DNA from: Chloroflexota bacterium
GTDB taxonomy: Bacteria > Chloroflexota > Anaerolineae > UBA1429
Length of the DNA stretch: 64,000 nt
NCBI GenBank assembly: GCA_012729455.1
Contig: JAAYDC010000015.1
Location: 1 to 64,000, forward strand
Direction: 5' to 3'
The notes below the pieces were generated by a model that did not search any database, was not told the DNA's origin, and was given only the letters and a program-made list of their open reading frames with translations. The position numbers and the translations under genes were made by a program. The stretch's first letter is position 1. Each line of letters opens with the position of its first letter. Shown in pieces: positions 1-9,373 of the stretch.

Positions 1-1
1 C

Positions 2-721
2 TTAGCCTACTCAATTATGGGGATAAAAGATAAATCGCGTGTCATGATGGTTCAGTTTCATCAAAGCTACTCCTATGAGGATTTCATCATGGGATTTCGC
101 CCTACTGAAAACGGGTTTGAACTCAAAAGAGGTACTTTCTACAATTTCTGCAAAGACGCAGAAATAGACAGCGATAATGCTTATTTCTTCATCATTGATG
201 AAATTAATCGTGGCAATCTAAGCAAGATACTTGGTGAGCTTTTCATGCTGCTTGAGAACGATAAGCGCGGTATCAAACTTCAGCTACTCTATTCAGACGA
301 GAAATTTTCTGTACCAGAAAATATTTACATCATCGGCACGATGAACACCGCGGACCGCAGCCTGGCGCTGATCGACTATGCCCTGAGGCGGCGCTTTAGT
401 TTCTTCACGATGAAGCCAGCCTTTGAGAACGCCATGTTCAGACAATACCTGAGCGAGCTGAAAAACCCCAACCTGGACAGCCTTGTACGGCAGGTGCAGG
501 AGCTAAATAAGGAGATTGTGCAGGATACGTCGCTGGGTGAGGGATTCTGCATCGGTCACAGCTATTTCTGCGGGTACGATGCTTGCGGAAACGATCTGGT
601 GAAACAGATCATCGAGTACGACCTGCTGCCGATCCTGGCGGAATACTGGTACGACGAACCGGGTGAGGCAGAAAAGTGGACTAAAACACTGCGCAACGTG
701 CTAAAAGTGCTAAGTGGCTAG
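2..721 (+). CDS. mcrB: McrB-like AAA+ GTPase, C-terminal part (5' end outside window)
   Basis: This is the motor subunit of a modified-cytosine restriction system. In the known family, McrB hydrolyses GTP and moves the McrC nuclease along DNA carrying methylated cytosines. The visible part has a Walker B-like segment (FFIIDEINRGN), the sensor-like IGTMNTADRS and the ALRRRF arginine finger region, all typical of McrB. The frame stays open to the first base and the Walker A loop and the DNA-recognition domain are missing, so the gene starts upstream and the ATG at 17 is internal. It overlaps the next gene by 8 bp, as expected for translationally coupled mcrB-mcrC. Confidence 0.9.
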   Translation, partial: LAYSIMGIKDKSRVMMVQFHQSYSYEDFIMGFRPTENGFELKRGTFYNFCKDAEIDSDNAYFFIIDEINRGNLSKILGELFMLLENDKRGIKLQLLYSDEKFSVPENIYIIGTMNTADRSLALIDYALRRRFSFFTMKPAFENAMFRQYLSELKNPNLDSLVRQVQELNKEIVQDTSLGEGFCIGHSYFCGYDACGNDLVKQIIEYDLLPILAEYWYDEPGEAEKWTKTLRNVLKVLSG

Positions 722-1790
722 CTATAAAGGCATCCAGATCGCCAACATTTACTATATGTTGGCGTATGTTTATCAATCTCTGCGGCAGGATAAATACGCC
801 AGCATCGACCCGGAGTCGTTCGAGAACATCCACGACCTGTTTGCCGGGATTCTCGCCACTGGTATGTCGGTGCTGTTAAAGCGCGGGTTACTGCGCGAAT
901 ACACCGCCCACAGCGACGAACTGCCCACCCTGCGCGGGCGCATCGATATGGCTGGCTCGATCGACCTGCTGATACGCCGAGAAAAGCGCATCGCCTGCCT
1001 TTACGACGAGCTCTCCGAGCACACCACCATGAACCGCATCCTGAAGACCACCGCCCATGTGCTGGCCGCGGCACCCGAAGTCGAGTCCGAGCGGCGTACC
1101 GCGCTCAAACGGATCCTGCGCTACCTGAGCGACATCGACAGTCTGAATCCCTCGGCGATACCATGGAGCACGCTGCACTTTCACCGCAACAACGACCATT
1201 ACCGCATGCTGATAGGCATCTGTTACCTGGTGCTGGCTGGCCTCCTGCTGGCTACCGAGCCTGGCGCTCGCAAGCTGGCTGCCTTCCTTGACCCCGAACG
1301 GCTGGAAACGCTCTTTGAAAAGTTCCTGCTCGCCTACTACCGGCGACACTTTAACCTCTATCAGCCCAGTTCAAGACAGATTCAGTGGGATACCCCCGAA
1401 CCGGTCGACCTGCTGCCTTTGATGAAGACCGACGTCGTGCTCAGTCACGGTAGAAGCACGCTGATCATCGATGCCAAGTTCTATGGCAATACCCTGGTAG
1501 CCGGCCAGTACGGCAGTTTTACGGTTTCATCCGCAAACCTCTACCAGATTTACGCTTACGTGAAAAACTATGATACAAAGAACACCGGCGATGTCAGCGG
1601 CCTGCTGCTGTATGCCAAGACCGACGAAGAGATCCTGCCGGATATAGACACCGTCATAGGCGGTAACCGCATCGGGATTAAGACGCTCGACCTTGGGGTA
1701 CCCTTTGCTGAGATCCGCCGGCAACTCGACGGCATTGCGCAGGAATGGCTCCCTCAGCCTGTAGCCGAGGAGACCAGCTCGGCCGGCTGA
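714..1790 (+). CDS. mcrC: McrC-like nuclease subunit of McrBC restriction system
   Basis: This is the partner and nuclease of McrB. It is 358 aa with a GTG start overlapping the end of mcrB. The C-terminal half holds a PD-(D/E)xK-type core: an aspartate in KTDVVLSHG followed by LIIDAKFYG (D-x-K), near residues 240-255, as in McrC family nucleases. The N-terminal half is the part that contacts the McrB ring in known complexes. Position and overlap with mcrB support the call more than any single motif. No methylase is visible nearby, as expected for a type IV system that attacks foreign modified DNA. Confidence 0.88.
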   Translation: MASYKGIQIANIYYMLAYVYQSLRQDKYASIDPESFENIHDLFAGILATGMSVLLKRGLLREYTAHSDELPTLRGRIDMAGSIDLLIRREKRIACLYDELSEHTTMNRILKTTAHVLAAAPEVESERRTALKRILRYLSDIDSLNPSAIPWSTLHFHRNNDHYRMLIGICYLVLAGLLLATEPGARKLAAFLDPERLETLFEKFLLAYYRRHFNLYQPSSRQIQWDTPEPVDLLPLMKTDVVLSHGRSTLIIDAKFYGNTLVAGQYGSFTVSSANLYQIYAYVKNYDTKNTGDVSGLLLYAKTDEEILPDIDTVIGGNRIGIKTLDLGVPFAEIRRQLDGIAQEWLPQPVAEETSSAG

Positions 1791-1809
1791 GAGCCAAGCA
1801 GTGGCAGCA

Positions 1810-3015
1810 TTACTGGAAGCCGGCGCACTCTGCGGGTAAAGCGCTCTCTGCAGTTGGGTTGGGGTCCGTCAGCCAGGCTGTCAGGCAAGCATCCACCTGA
1901 TACAGGGCGTCAGCTGAGGCACCAGGCGGTTCGAGCACCCCTGCCAGCCAAGGTATCTGTAACCTCAGACCAGTCAGGCTCAACGGACCCGTTACCGGCA
2001 CCTCAAGGGTTGCATGGATGGGCGCGTCGGCGCCACTAACCGCCAAAAAAGGCTGGCGCGCGAGCTGCTCACGGTATCGCTCGGTGGTGAGGGCCAGCAT
2101 CGCGGGGGTAGCGGCAGCGTGGCTGTATACAGGGTAATGATCCACCAACACGATAGCACGACAGCCGGAAACATATTTACATAATTCTAAAACTGCTGCG
2201 TCGTCGGGCATATAACTCACCAAAGACCAGCCGTCCGGGTCGATGCGGCTGCCCGGTGGCAAATCCGGATCGAACCGCCCGCTGCGCACGGCATCCAGCG
2301 CACCTGCCAGCATGATACGGCGCTCCTCCTGATAGGGGGCCAGCAGGGTGCGCGTCTCTGATGTGCTCAAGCGTCCGCTGGCAACCGCCAGGGCATGCTC
2401 AATGTAGGTGCGGTTCCCGAGCTGCACGCGCCCATCCGGCAGGATACTCCACAGGCTCTGCTTCGGCAGCTGAGGGGCAACCACCAGCATGTCCCGCGCC
2501 GCCAGACGTTCTGCCAAGCCAGCCGCACTAGCGGAGGTGCTCAAACTGTTGGGCGCCAACAACACAATGCGCAGCGCCCCAGCCGGCTGCCGCGGGAGCC
2601 ACACCTGCACCAGCACACGCTGTGCGGGGGACTCCAGGTAGCGCCGATAACTGACGACCTGTCCGTCAGGCACCGCTCCACGATAGGGGTGAAAAGGCAG
2701 CACAACTGCAGGTACAAGAAGACTCAACAGTACGCCAATTAACGTCAGTACAGAAACCAGCTGCGAATGATGAGCCGTGGTGGGGTGGGAATGCAGGATC
2801 GCCCGCAGGCTGCGTGCCAGGACGAGTGCCGTCACGCCCAAAAGGGGATACAGGCGCGGCAGAAAGGGTTCGCTGCCAACCATCAGGTGCGCTGCCAGCA
2901 CCAGCGTGGCGGTGATCCCAAGCCATGCTGACCAGCGTCGGTGCCTGGCGGTAGCCTCAAGCAGTGCTCCAACGATCAGCAGGCCACTGGCGGCCAGGAT
3001 TAACGGACCGATCAT
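1810..3015 (-). CDS. Membrane protein with C-terminal alpha/beta-hydrolase-like domain, function unknown
   Basis: The protein is 401 aa. The first 120 residues contain about four hydrophobic segments, and the rest is a soluble domain of about 280 aa that would sit at the membrane. The soluble part resembles a degenerate alpha/beta hydrolase in its strand-loop layout (LRIVLLAPNSLS, MLVVAPQL, CRAIVLVDHYPVYSHAAATPAM). I see no clear GxSxG nucleophile elbow, so an active hydrolase is not shown. It is the last gene of the run from 8268 downward and lies 32 bp after the GH127 gene. It could be an inactive hydrolase or a receptor. Function not assigned. Confidence 0.6.
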   Translation of the reverse strand: MIGPLILAASGLLIVGALLEATARHRRWSAWLGITATLVLAAHLMVGSEPFLPRLYPLLGVTALVLARSLRAILHSHPTTAHHSQLVSVLTLIGVLLSLLVPAVVLPFHPYRGAVPDGQVVSYRRYLESPAQRVLVQVWLPRQPAGALRIVLLAPNSLSTSASAAGLAERLAARDMLVVAPQLPKQSLWSILPDGRVQLGNRTYIEHALAVASGRLSTSETRTLLAPYQEERRIMLAGALDAVRSGRFDPDLPPGSRIDPDGWSLVSYMPDDAAVLELCKYVSGCRAIVLVDHYPVYSHAAATPAMLALTTERYREQLARQPFLAVSGADAPIHATLEVPVTGPLSLTGLRLQIPWLAGVLEPPGASADALYQVDACLTAWLTDPNPTAESALPAECAGFQ

Positions 3016-3047
3016 CGCACCTTACACGCTGCCAGCTGTTGAGGCAT

Positions 3048-4871
3048 TCAGGAACAGGCGAGCGGGAAAAAGACCGTCCAGTGGCTGGAGCCAATCCCGT
3101 GGCCATGAAGCATAAAGGGCACCAGTAACGCCTGGAAGGGGCGGTAGCCGGCAGAAGACTTGTCATAATATAACGAGTCGCTGTGCTGTACCTGCCACAG
3201 TTCTGCTTCCAGGCAGGGCACACCATCGGAAGGCACCAGCTTGGGCAGCGTATCGGCGCGCGCATACACGCGCTCAACGGGATACTCGGCATCCTGCGCC
3301 GGAGCCTGGTAGCAATACACTAGCGGACCGCGCATAAAAGCCACTTGACCAAGGTTGGCAGCGACGGCTTCATCAGTCGCCACCTGGCGGATCGGCATCG
3401 CCAGTTCCAGCACCACAGCCTCGTCCGGCCGAGCGGCAACCTCCAACCAACCTCTCTGCACCGCACACGGCTGGCTATCGTCGATCGTTACACTCGCCTG
3501 GGTGCACCAGCCCGGCACGCGCAAGCGCAGCGTCGCCGGCGCCGAAACATGGCAGCTGATGCGTCCATCATAGGGGTAGCCAGTCACTACCTCGAGCTCG
3601 ACATCGCCATCGGCCAGCTGCACGCACGCGCGCAGGTCGCTGTACAGGTTGAGCGTAATGGTATTGCCGTCAGTAGCCAGCAGGTATTCGGGCAAGTCCG
3701 CCAAAAAGCGCCATACGTTCGGGAAACAGCAGCTGCAGGTATGCAAATCAGGCAGCCGAACGCGCTCGTAGGGCGACTTGCCGGCGTTCTGGCTGTACCC
3801 CTCTCCGGTCTGGCGGATCGGGTTATAGTAAAAAACCGCATCCTGCTCGGCGTTGAGCGCACCGAAAAAGTGGTTGTAAAGGATCGTCTCGACCGTATCA
3901 AAGGTCGCCGGATCATCCCACAGGCTTTGCGCGCGCAATGCGAACATCATCAGGGCGATCGAGGCGCACGTTTCGGCCACCGCGCCATGTTGCGGCAGGT
4001 TGTAAGCTTGAGGCGGGATAGCTTCGTTCATGCCAACGCCGCCGGTAAGGTATAGGCGGCTAGCACAGATGTCATCCCAGATCGGCTTGAGGGGCTCCAG
4101 GAAGCGCGCATCACCCGTCTCGAGGTAAAGCTCGGCATAACCGCACATCAGGTAGCCTACCCGCACGGCATGTGTCTTGCCGGCACCCGCGTGTATATCG
4201 CCGATGGGTGCAACCAGCCGGGCTTGCTGGGCTACCCAGGCACTGAAATCGAGATAGCGTTTCTCGCCCGTCGCGCGATACAGGCGCACCAAAGCCAGTT
4301 CGATCTCGGGATGGTCGCGCGTGCCGACCTCGGTAAAATAAGGGTTGCCGGCATCTCGCTCGCGGATCAGCATGTCCGCCCAACGGCAAGCAGCCTGCAG
4401 GGCATGGGTCTTGCCCGTAGCAGCATGGTGGGCGCAGGCCATCTCGATAAAGTGTCCGGCGGCGTAGAGTTCGTGGTAGGCATTGGTATCAAACACACTG
4501 CGCGGCGGCAGGACAAAGCCTCCGCCGGGTTGCTCACGCTGCAGGATCTCCTGCAGGTTGCATTCAATCGCCGCAGCCAGTTCGCCATCGTGCGATGCGG
4601 ACAGCGCGTAACTGGCGCTCTCCAGCAGCTTGTAGAGGTCGCTATCCTGGATAAAACGCAGGTGCTGCGGTAACAATGGTTCGTTGTGGTTCAGGCGCGC
4701 AAAGGGTTCTGCCACCGGGCTGGCGAACCCGAGCGGCAGGCTGTGCTGGCAGTTGCGTACAATGCGCTCGCCAAGAAATCCGCCCGCCTGCACATCGCGC
4801 AGCCCAACCGGCCAACAAAGTGCGCGCTGGCGTGACCAATTCGCCACAACAGCTGAAGGCTGCTTGTGCAT
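3048..4871 (-). CDS. GH127-family beta-L-arabinofuranosidase-like glycosidase
   Basis: This is a putative exo-glycosidase releasing beta-L-arabinofuranose from plant glycans, of the former DUF1680 family. It has an (alpha/alpha)6 barrel with beta domains and about 607 aa, a normal length. The zinc/cysteine site that defines GH127 is present: AETCAS near residues 296-300 gives the Glu and first Cys, and HTCSCCFPN near 375-383 gives the paired cysteines, one of which is the nucleophile in the characterised enzyme. I chose the ATG at 4871 because AGGAGGAG lies just before it and a longer frame would overlap the preceding lipoprotein gene. There is no signal peptide, so it is probably cytoplasmic. 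Confidence 0.85.
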   Translation of the reverse strand: MHKQPSAVVANWSRQRALCWPVGLRDVQAGGFLGERIVRNCQHSLPLGFASPVAEPFARLNHNEPLLPQHLRFIQDSDLYKLLESASYALSASHDGELAAAIECNLQEILQREQPGGGFVLPPRSVFDTNAYHELYAAGHFIEMACAHHAATGKTHALQAACRWADMLIRERDAGNPYFTEVGTRDHPEIELALVRLYRATGEKRYLDFSAWVAQQARLVAPIGDIHAGAGKTHAVRVGYLMCGYAELYLETGDARFLEPLKPIWDDICASRLYLTGGVGMNEAIPPQAYNLPQHGAVAETCASIALMMFALRAQSLWDDPATFDTVETILYNHFFGALNAEQDAVFYYNPIRQTGEGYSQNAGKSPYERVRLPDLHTCSCCFPNVWRFLADLPEYLLATDGNTITLNLYSDLRACVQLADGDVELEVVTGYPYDGRISCHVSAPATLRLRVPGWCTQASVTIDDSQPCAVQRGWLEVAARPDEAVVLELAMPIRQVATDEAVAANLGQVAFMRGPLVYCYQAPAQDAEYPVERVYARADTLPKLVPSDGVPCLEAELWQVQHSDSLYYDKSSAGYRPFQALLVPFMLHGHGIGSSHWTVFFPLACS

Positions 4872-4893
4872 CACTTCTCCTCCTGCGACACCT

Positions 4894-5706
4894 CTAGTAA
4901 GTAACTTGCATACGCTGGAGCCGTAGTGCGTCATCCAGCACGACGCCAATGCCCAAACCAAACACGCGCAGAAAGTTGACCGACCTTACAGTCTCTTTGC
5001 CGTCTTTGTCTACCGCGCGCATCTCACCGCTGACCCGTACCTGCACGCCCGAAACCGTCTGCTGGATGGCTGTTACCGGGTCAGTCGATTCAACCGTATA
5101 GTGCAGGTCCATCGTAATGGTATAACCACGGTTAACCGTCACGCTGTGTTCATCCCAGCTGTAGCCAACCACGAGTTTGTCAGCCGAGGGCAGGTAAAGG
5201 CCGGTGTGTTCGATAACCGCGATCGGCAGAGCGACCCGCGAGTTCGGATCGGCATAGATAATATCGTCGTAACGGATGCCATCCGATGTGCACGTCCAGG
5301 ACTGCTCATAACGCTCGCCAAAATCATAGCTGCGTGTGCTGGTTGCGGCAGTCATCTCGGCGCCCTCAACCACCTGGTTGACCTCCAAAGTCATGACTAC
5401 TTCGGCGGTATTCAGGCCCCACTTGGTGCCGGGCCGCAACGGCAGATAGGGATGGTCACAGGGTGTCTCAGATAGATACTCTGCCGCGCTCTTGAGCGTT
5501 GCTGCCGGCGCGACGCTGGCCGCTGTGGTGGCTGTGACTGCCTGCGCTGAAGCGCTGGAGTGCGGCGTGGCACTGGCCTGTGCTGCCGGGGTCTGCGTCG
5601 CAGGTGGTGTGCAGCCACTCAGTAGCAGGCTAACCAATACCAACAGCCCAATGTATGCCCGTACGCTTCGACTGAAACTGGTTTTCGAGGACCGTGTTAA
5701 GCACAT
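4894..5706 (-). CDS. Secreted lipoprotein of unknown function
   Basis: The protein is 270 aa. It has a signal sequence (GLLVLVSLLLSGC) with lipobox LSGC at residues about 28-31, so it is predicted to be lipid-anchored outside the cell. An Ala/Thr/Ser-rich linker of about 45 residues follows. The folded domain begins near PYLPLRPGTKW, a motif I associate with uncharacterised extracellular beta-rich domains. No catalytic motif was recognised. It lies 12 bp after surE and 22 bp before the GH127 gene, within one co-directional run, but the context does not fix its role. Confidence 0.65.
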   Translation of the reverse strand: MCLTRSSKTSFSRSVRAYIGLLVLVSLLLSGCTPPATQTPAAQASATPHSSASAQAVTATTAASVAPAATLKSAAEYLSETPCDHPYLPLRPGTKWGLNTAEVVMTLEVNQVVEGAEMTAATSTRSYDFGERYEQSWTCTSDGIRYDDIIYADPNSRVALPIAVIEHTGLYLPSADKLVVGYSWDEHSVTVNRGYTITMDLHYTVESTDPVTAIQQTVSGVQVRVSGEMRAVDKDGKETVRSVNFLRVFGLGIGVVLDDALRLQRMQVTY

Positions 5707-5718
5707 CTCAGATCCTTA

Positions 5719-6516
5719 TTATAAAGGCTGCCAACTAAATGAGCCGTCCAGAGCAGCGCGTGCGCTCAAATCGATAGTCAACGGGCTCACCGAGACCGCA
5801 CGCTCGACCAGGAGGGCGTAGGCGTCGCTCTCGGGTTCGAGCTCATCAAAGCGCTCGGTGCGGGTATACCCCTGCACCTGCAGCTGGCCGTTTCTATCGG
5901 CTACCAGGGTGGATTCATAATAAAAAAGCCGAGAGAGGTTGGTCAACCGCCACGGGGTGTCGGGGTGAGCATCATTTGGCACATCGATCTTGATAATCTC
6001 AACACCCCTCGGCAGCCCCTGCTCGAGGATATGAGTCGCTGCGCGCAGCGTGATATCGGCTGCACAGGAAAAACTGACCTCATCGCTTATCGTATAGTGA
6101 TGGATCACATCGGTTTCGAGCGACACCGCCAGCGCCGGCACGCCAAACGCAGCGCCTTCGATCGCGGCGCCCAGCGTACCGGAAACGGTGATGCCGATGC
6201 CGATGTTTTCGCCATAGTTGATGCCCGAAACCACAAGGCTGACCTGTTTATCGGCCAGTGCCATGATGGCAGTGCGCACTGCCAGGGCCGGCGTGCCCTC
6301 GACGGCAAAAGCCCCGGCCAAGTCAAAGCCAAGATCCAGCTCTACCTTGCTTACCGTGCCGGCGCCAGCCAGGCTGCGGCCTGCCCCGGATTGCTGCTGT
6401 TGCGGGGCAGCGATCAGGATATCCCCCAAGCCGTGCAGGGCGCGTGCACTCGCCGCCAGGCCGGGCGAGTAGATGCCGTCATCGTTGGTTAAGAGGATCA
6501 AAGGCCTTGAGCTCAT
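5719..6516 (-). CDS. surE: 5'/3'-nucleotidase SurE
   Basis: SurE is a metal-dependent phosphatase of nucleoside 5'- and 3'-monophosphates, acting in the cytoplasm in stress survival. The N-terminus carries the diagnostic ILLTNDDGIYSPG motif (Asp-Asp metal site). PQQQQSGAG follows near residue 40 and SGINYGENIG near residue 97, which are the usual SurE blocks. At 265 aa it has the family length. Its ATG overlaps the smpB stop by 4 bp (ATGA), so translation is probably coupled. Confidence 0.95.
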   Translation of the reverse strand: MSSRPLILLTNDDGIYSPGLAASARALHGLGDILIAAPQQQQSGAGRSLAGAGTVSKVELDLGFDLAGAFAVEGTPALAVRTAIMALADKQVSLVVSGINYGENIGIGITVSGTLGAAIEGAAFGVPALAVSLETDVIHHYTISDEVSFSCAADITLRAATHILEQGLPRGVEIIKIDVPNDAHPDTPWRLTNLSRLFYYESTLVADRNGQLQVQGYTRTERFDELEPESDAYALLVERAVSVSPLTIDLSARAALDGSFSWQPL

Positions 6517-6998
6517 TGGTAGGCTTCCTTAATAGCGCGTGCGAGGTTGCGCTCGTTTTCACGGTCGGTAATCGCCTCGCGTTTGTCATACAATTTTTTA
6601 CCGCGCGCCAGGCCGATCTCGACTTTGGCGCGGTTGTTGACCAGGTACAGTTTGGTAGGGATGATCGTATACCCGCGCTGCTCGACCATCACGCGCCAGC
6701 GCATGATCTCGCGCTTGTGCAAGAGCAGCTTGCGGTCGCGGCGCGGGTCGTGGTCCTGATAGCTGGCCTCGTGGTAGCCGGCAATATGCGCACCCACCAG
6801 CCATGCTTCATTGTTGCGGATCGTCACATAGCTATCGCGCAGGTTCACCTGGTTGGCGCGGATCGATTTTATCTCTGATCCCACCAGCACCAGTCCCGCC
6901 TCGAGCGTCTCAGTGATAAAGTAATCGTGAAAACCCTTGCGGTTCTGCGCGACCACCCGATCACCGCTGGGACGTGTTGCCTGAGCGTGCTTGGCCAT
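6513..6998 (-). CDS. smpB: SsrA-binding protein SmpB (trans-translation)
   Basis: SmpB binds tmRNA and brings it to stalled ribosomes. The 161 aa match the family along the whole length: FHDYFITETLEAGLVLVG, GSEIKSIRANQVNLRDSY, the KREIMRW block, and a C-terminal basic tail (KLYDKREAITDRE) that in the known protein enters the mRNA channel. It lies 1 bp after the protease gene and overlaps surE by 4 bp. No ssrA gene was recognised in this window. Confidence 0.96.
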   Translation of the reverse strand: MAKHAQATRPSGDRVVAQNRKGFHDYFITETLEAGLVLVGSEIKSIRANQVNLRDSYVTIRNNEAWLVGAHIAGYHEASYQDHDPRRDRKLLLHKREIMRWRVMVEQRGYTIIPTKLYLVNNRAKVEIGLARGKKLYDKREAITDRENERNLARAIKEAYQ

Positions 6999-6999
6999 G

Positions 7000-8268
7000 T
7001 TATTCGGTCAGCACTTTTATGGCGGCGTCCAACTGCGGGTCGCGCTCAGCTTCGGCGTCTTCCTGAGTAAATTCGACAATCAGATCCGGATCGATGCCGT
7101 TGCCATCCAGGTTGGCGCCTGAGGGCCGGTTCCACTTGGCAATCGTGACCCTCAAGCTCGAGCCGTTGATCATATCGTGGGTGGCCTGCACCGAGCCCTT
7201 GCCATACGTCTTTGTTCCGATGATCATGCCGCGTCCGGCATCCTGGATGGCGCCTGCCACAATCTCAGAAGCCGAGGCGCTGCCGCCATCGACCAAGACA
7301 GCCAGCTCAATCGTGGTTGCCTCGCCAGCTTGCCGCACGCGAAACTCACGCGGATCCGCATCGCGCTTGACCTCGGTGAGCACCAGCGTGTTGCGCGGCA
7401 GGAATTGGCTGGCGATCTCGACGGCCGTCTGCAGGTAGCCGCCCGGGTTGCCGCGCAGGTCGAGGATCATCCCAACCGGCTCTTGCGCCAGCAGCTCTTT
7501 GATGGCAGCCCTCACCTGCTTGGTTGCTACCGCGTTAAAAACGGTCAGCTGGATATAGGCGACCTTGCCATCCAGCATCTTGTAGGTCACTGCCGGTAGT
7601 TCGATGCGGTCGCGCGTGACGGTGACATCGAACTTTTCGGCGGTGCTCTCACGGCGGATAGTGAGTTTGACGCTGGTACCGCGCGGTCCACGGATCAGGG
7701 TCACCCCCTCGGTAACGGTCAGCCCCTTGGTGGGCGTGCCGTCGACCAATTCGATCACATCACCCGGCTGCAGGCCAGCGCGCAGGGCGGGGCTGCCCGG
7801 AATGGTGCGTACGATCGTCAGATCTCCATCACGCACCTCGACCGTTGCACCGATGCCTTCAAACGAGCCCTCCATACGCTCAGCCTCATAGCCGGCAGCG
7901 ATGGGCTCTACAAACATCGTATGTATATCGCCCAGCGACGATACCAGCCCGGCGGCAGCGCCATAATACATTCTGGTGGTATCGATCGATTCCGGGTCGA
8001 TGTACTCGTCCTTGAGGATACGCGTGATATCCATGAGCAGCTGTTCGCCCTGCTGGCTGGTCAGCGTCGCAGTGGCTTTGGCAGTTGGATTGGTCTGCGC
8101 GAGGCGCGGCGGCGTGCGGAGTTCCGGTACCTGCGAGACGAGGTACATCGCCAACATACCAGCGATAAAGCACATCAGGCTAAGCAGCAAGAGCCCCACA
8201 ACCATGCCGGTCTGGGTCTTGGGACGGCTGGGAGGCGGAATTGGGCCGACTTGCGGAGGATTTATCAT
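7000..8268 (-). CDS. C-terminal processing peptidase (S41, CtpA-like)
   Basis: This is a membrane-anchored serine protease with a PDZ domain that cuts proteins near their C-terminus. An N-terminal transmembrane helix (about residues 22-44) places the rest outside the cytoplasm. A PDZ domain follows (about 115-195, with GLQPGDVIELVDG). The S41 core has the catalytic serine in GGSASASEI (near 330) and the lysine in KTYGKGSVQ (near 355), the Ser/Lys dyad of the family. At 422 aa it is of normal length. It is the first gene of the run down to 1810 and has a good promoter upstream at 8301-8329. Confidence 0.92.
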   Translation of the reverse strand: MINPPQVGPIPPPSRPKTQTGMVVGLLLLSLMCFIAGMLAMYLVSQVPELRTPPRLAQTNPTAKATATLTSQQGEQLLMDITRILKDEYIDPESIDTTRMYYGAAAGLVSSLGDIHTMFVEPIAAGYEAERMEGSFEGIGATVEVRDGDLTIVRTIPGSPALRAGLQPGDVIELVDGTPTKGLTVTEGVTLIRGPRGTSVKLTIRRESTAEKFDVTVTRDRIELPAVTYKMLDGKVAYIQLTVFNAVATKQVRAAIKELLAQEPVGMILDLRGNPGGYLQTAVEIASQFLPRNTLVLTEVKRDADPREFRVRQAGEATTIELAVLVDGGSASASEIVAGAIQDAGRGMIIGTKTYGKGSVQATHDMINGSSLRVTIAKWNRPSGANLDGNGIDPDLIVEFTQEDAEAERDPQLDAAIKVLTE

Positions 8269-8300
8269 TGTCTTGTGCCTAAATAAGTGTCTGACGGTCC

Positions 8301-8329
8301 ATTATAGACAGCCCAGGCATGCGCGACAA
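8301..8329 (-). promoter_or_regulatory. Sigma-70-type promoter of the protease-smpB-surE run
   Basis: On the minus strand a -35 TTGTCG (8329-8324) and a perfect -10 TATAAT (8306-8301) are separated by 17 nt. Transcription would start near 8294, about 25 nt before the ATG at 8268. The next five genes follow closely (gaps of 1 to 32 bp), so this promoter may drive all six. Confidence 0.7.
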
Positions 8330-8363
8330 CTTTTGCCCGGGCGAGCCTGTAAAAACCGACGGC

Positions 8364-9350
8364 TCAGCTGAGGCGATCGCGTGCCAGTATGGCAGCTCCG
8401 ACCACTCCGGAGTGATCTCCCAAGCCGGCGCGGACAATCTTGACCTCCTCAGCGGCAGCATGGTTGATAAAACGCTGATATGCCGCCTCGCGCACAGGCT
8501 CCAGGTAGGCATCCCCCATGCGTTCGAGCACACCGCCGCCCACCACCACAGCCTGCGGATCCAGCAGGTTGACGCAGCTGGCCACCAGAATCCCTAAATA
8601 GAACTGGGCTTTGTTCACCGCAGCGATCGTCACCTGGTCACCTGCCTCGTAGGCCGTGCCGATGATATTGGCAGAAACATCCTCGCGGCCCGCTTGTACC
8701 AGTATGTCGGGCACGATGCTGGATTCTCCCGCTGCGATCGCCTCGAGGATGTAGCGCTCAATTGCCAGACGTGAGCAGAGCGCTTCGGCACAGCCATTCT
8801 GTCCGCAGTTGCAGCGCGGGCCCCCTTCGGCTTGCACGATCAGGTGGCCCACCTCGCCGGCTGAGTTGCGCGAACCGCTGTAGAGATGGTTATCGATGAT
8901 TACCCCTCCGCCGACGCCCGTGCCGACAAAGATAGCCACCATGTCGGAATAGCCCTTGCCGGCGCCAAAGGCATGCTCGCCCAAGGCACCCACGTTCACA
9001 TCGTTATCGAGCGTGACGGGCAAGTGCAGCATGGTATCCAGGGTGCGTCCCAGCTCGTACTGGTCCCAACTGGGGCCCAGGTTCTCGCAGCGCACTACCA
9101 CTCCGGTCGTCGGATCGATTGGCCCTGGCACCCCAATGCCAATGCCGACGATATCGTCGCGTTTGACGCGCGACTCCTTGATCGCCCTCTCGATCGTCTC
9201 GACTAGGCGGGTTGTTACACCATCAGCGCCCAGCTCGGAACGCGTCTTGCGCTTGGATTCACCAATCACGCGCCCGCTTTCGGCATCAACAACTGCCGCC
9301 AGCAGGCTGGTGCCTCCCAGGTCGACCCCGATGTAATACTGATTTGCCAT
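8364..9350 (-). CDS. ROK-family sugar kinase (glucokinase-like)
   Basis: This is an ATP-dependent hexose kinase of the ROK family, probably a glucokinase. The N-terminal phosphate-binding loop is IGVDLGGTSLLAAVVD, the catalytic region contains LDNDVNVGALGE, and the ROK zinc signature CNCGQNGCAE lies near residues 178-187. There is no N-terminal helix-turn-helix, so it is a kinase rather than a ROK repressor. At 328 aa it has the expected size. It ends a three-gene run with the GH4 enzyme 23 bp upstream, which fits phosphorylation of the released sugar. Substrate specificity cannot be read from sequence. Confidence 0.88.
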   Translation of the reverse strand: MANQYYIGVDLGGTSLLAAVVDAESGRVIGESKRKTRSELGADGVTTRLVETIERAIKESRVKRDDIVGIGIGVPGPIDPTTGVVVRCENLGPSWDQYELGRTLDTMLHLPVTLDNDVNVGALGEHAFGAGKGYSDMVAIFVGTGVGGGVIIDNHLYSGSRNSAGEVGHLIVQAEGGPRCNCGQNGCAEALCSRLAIERYILEAIAAGESSIVPDILVQAGREDVSANIIGTAYEAGDQVTIAAVNKAQFYLGILVASCVNLLDPQAVVVGGGVLERMGDAYLEPVREAAYQRFINHAAAEEVKIVRAGLGDHSGVVGAAILARDRLS

Positions 9351-9373
9351 ATTAGGCCCCCTCTACACTGTCA

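Noticed and set aside
17-721. Complete short McrB beginning at the ATG at 17
   Set aside because: The frame is open to the window edge and the Walker A motif is missing, so the start is upstream.
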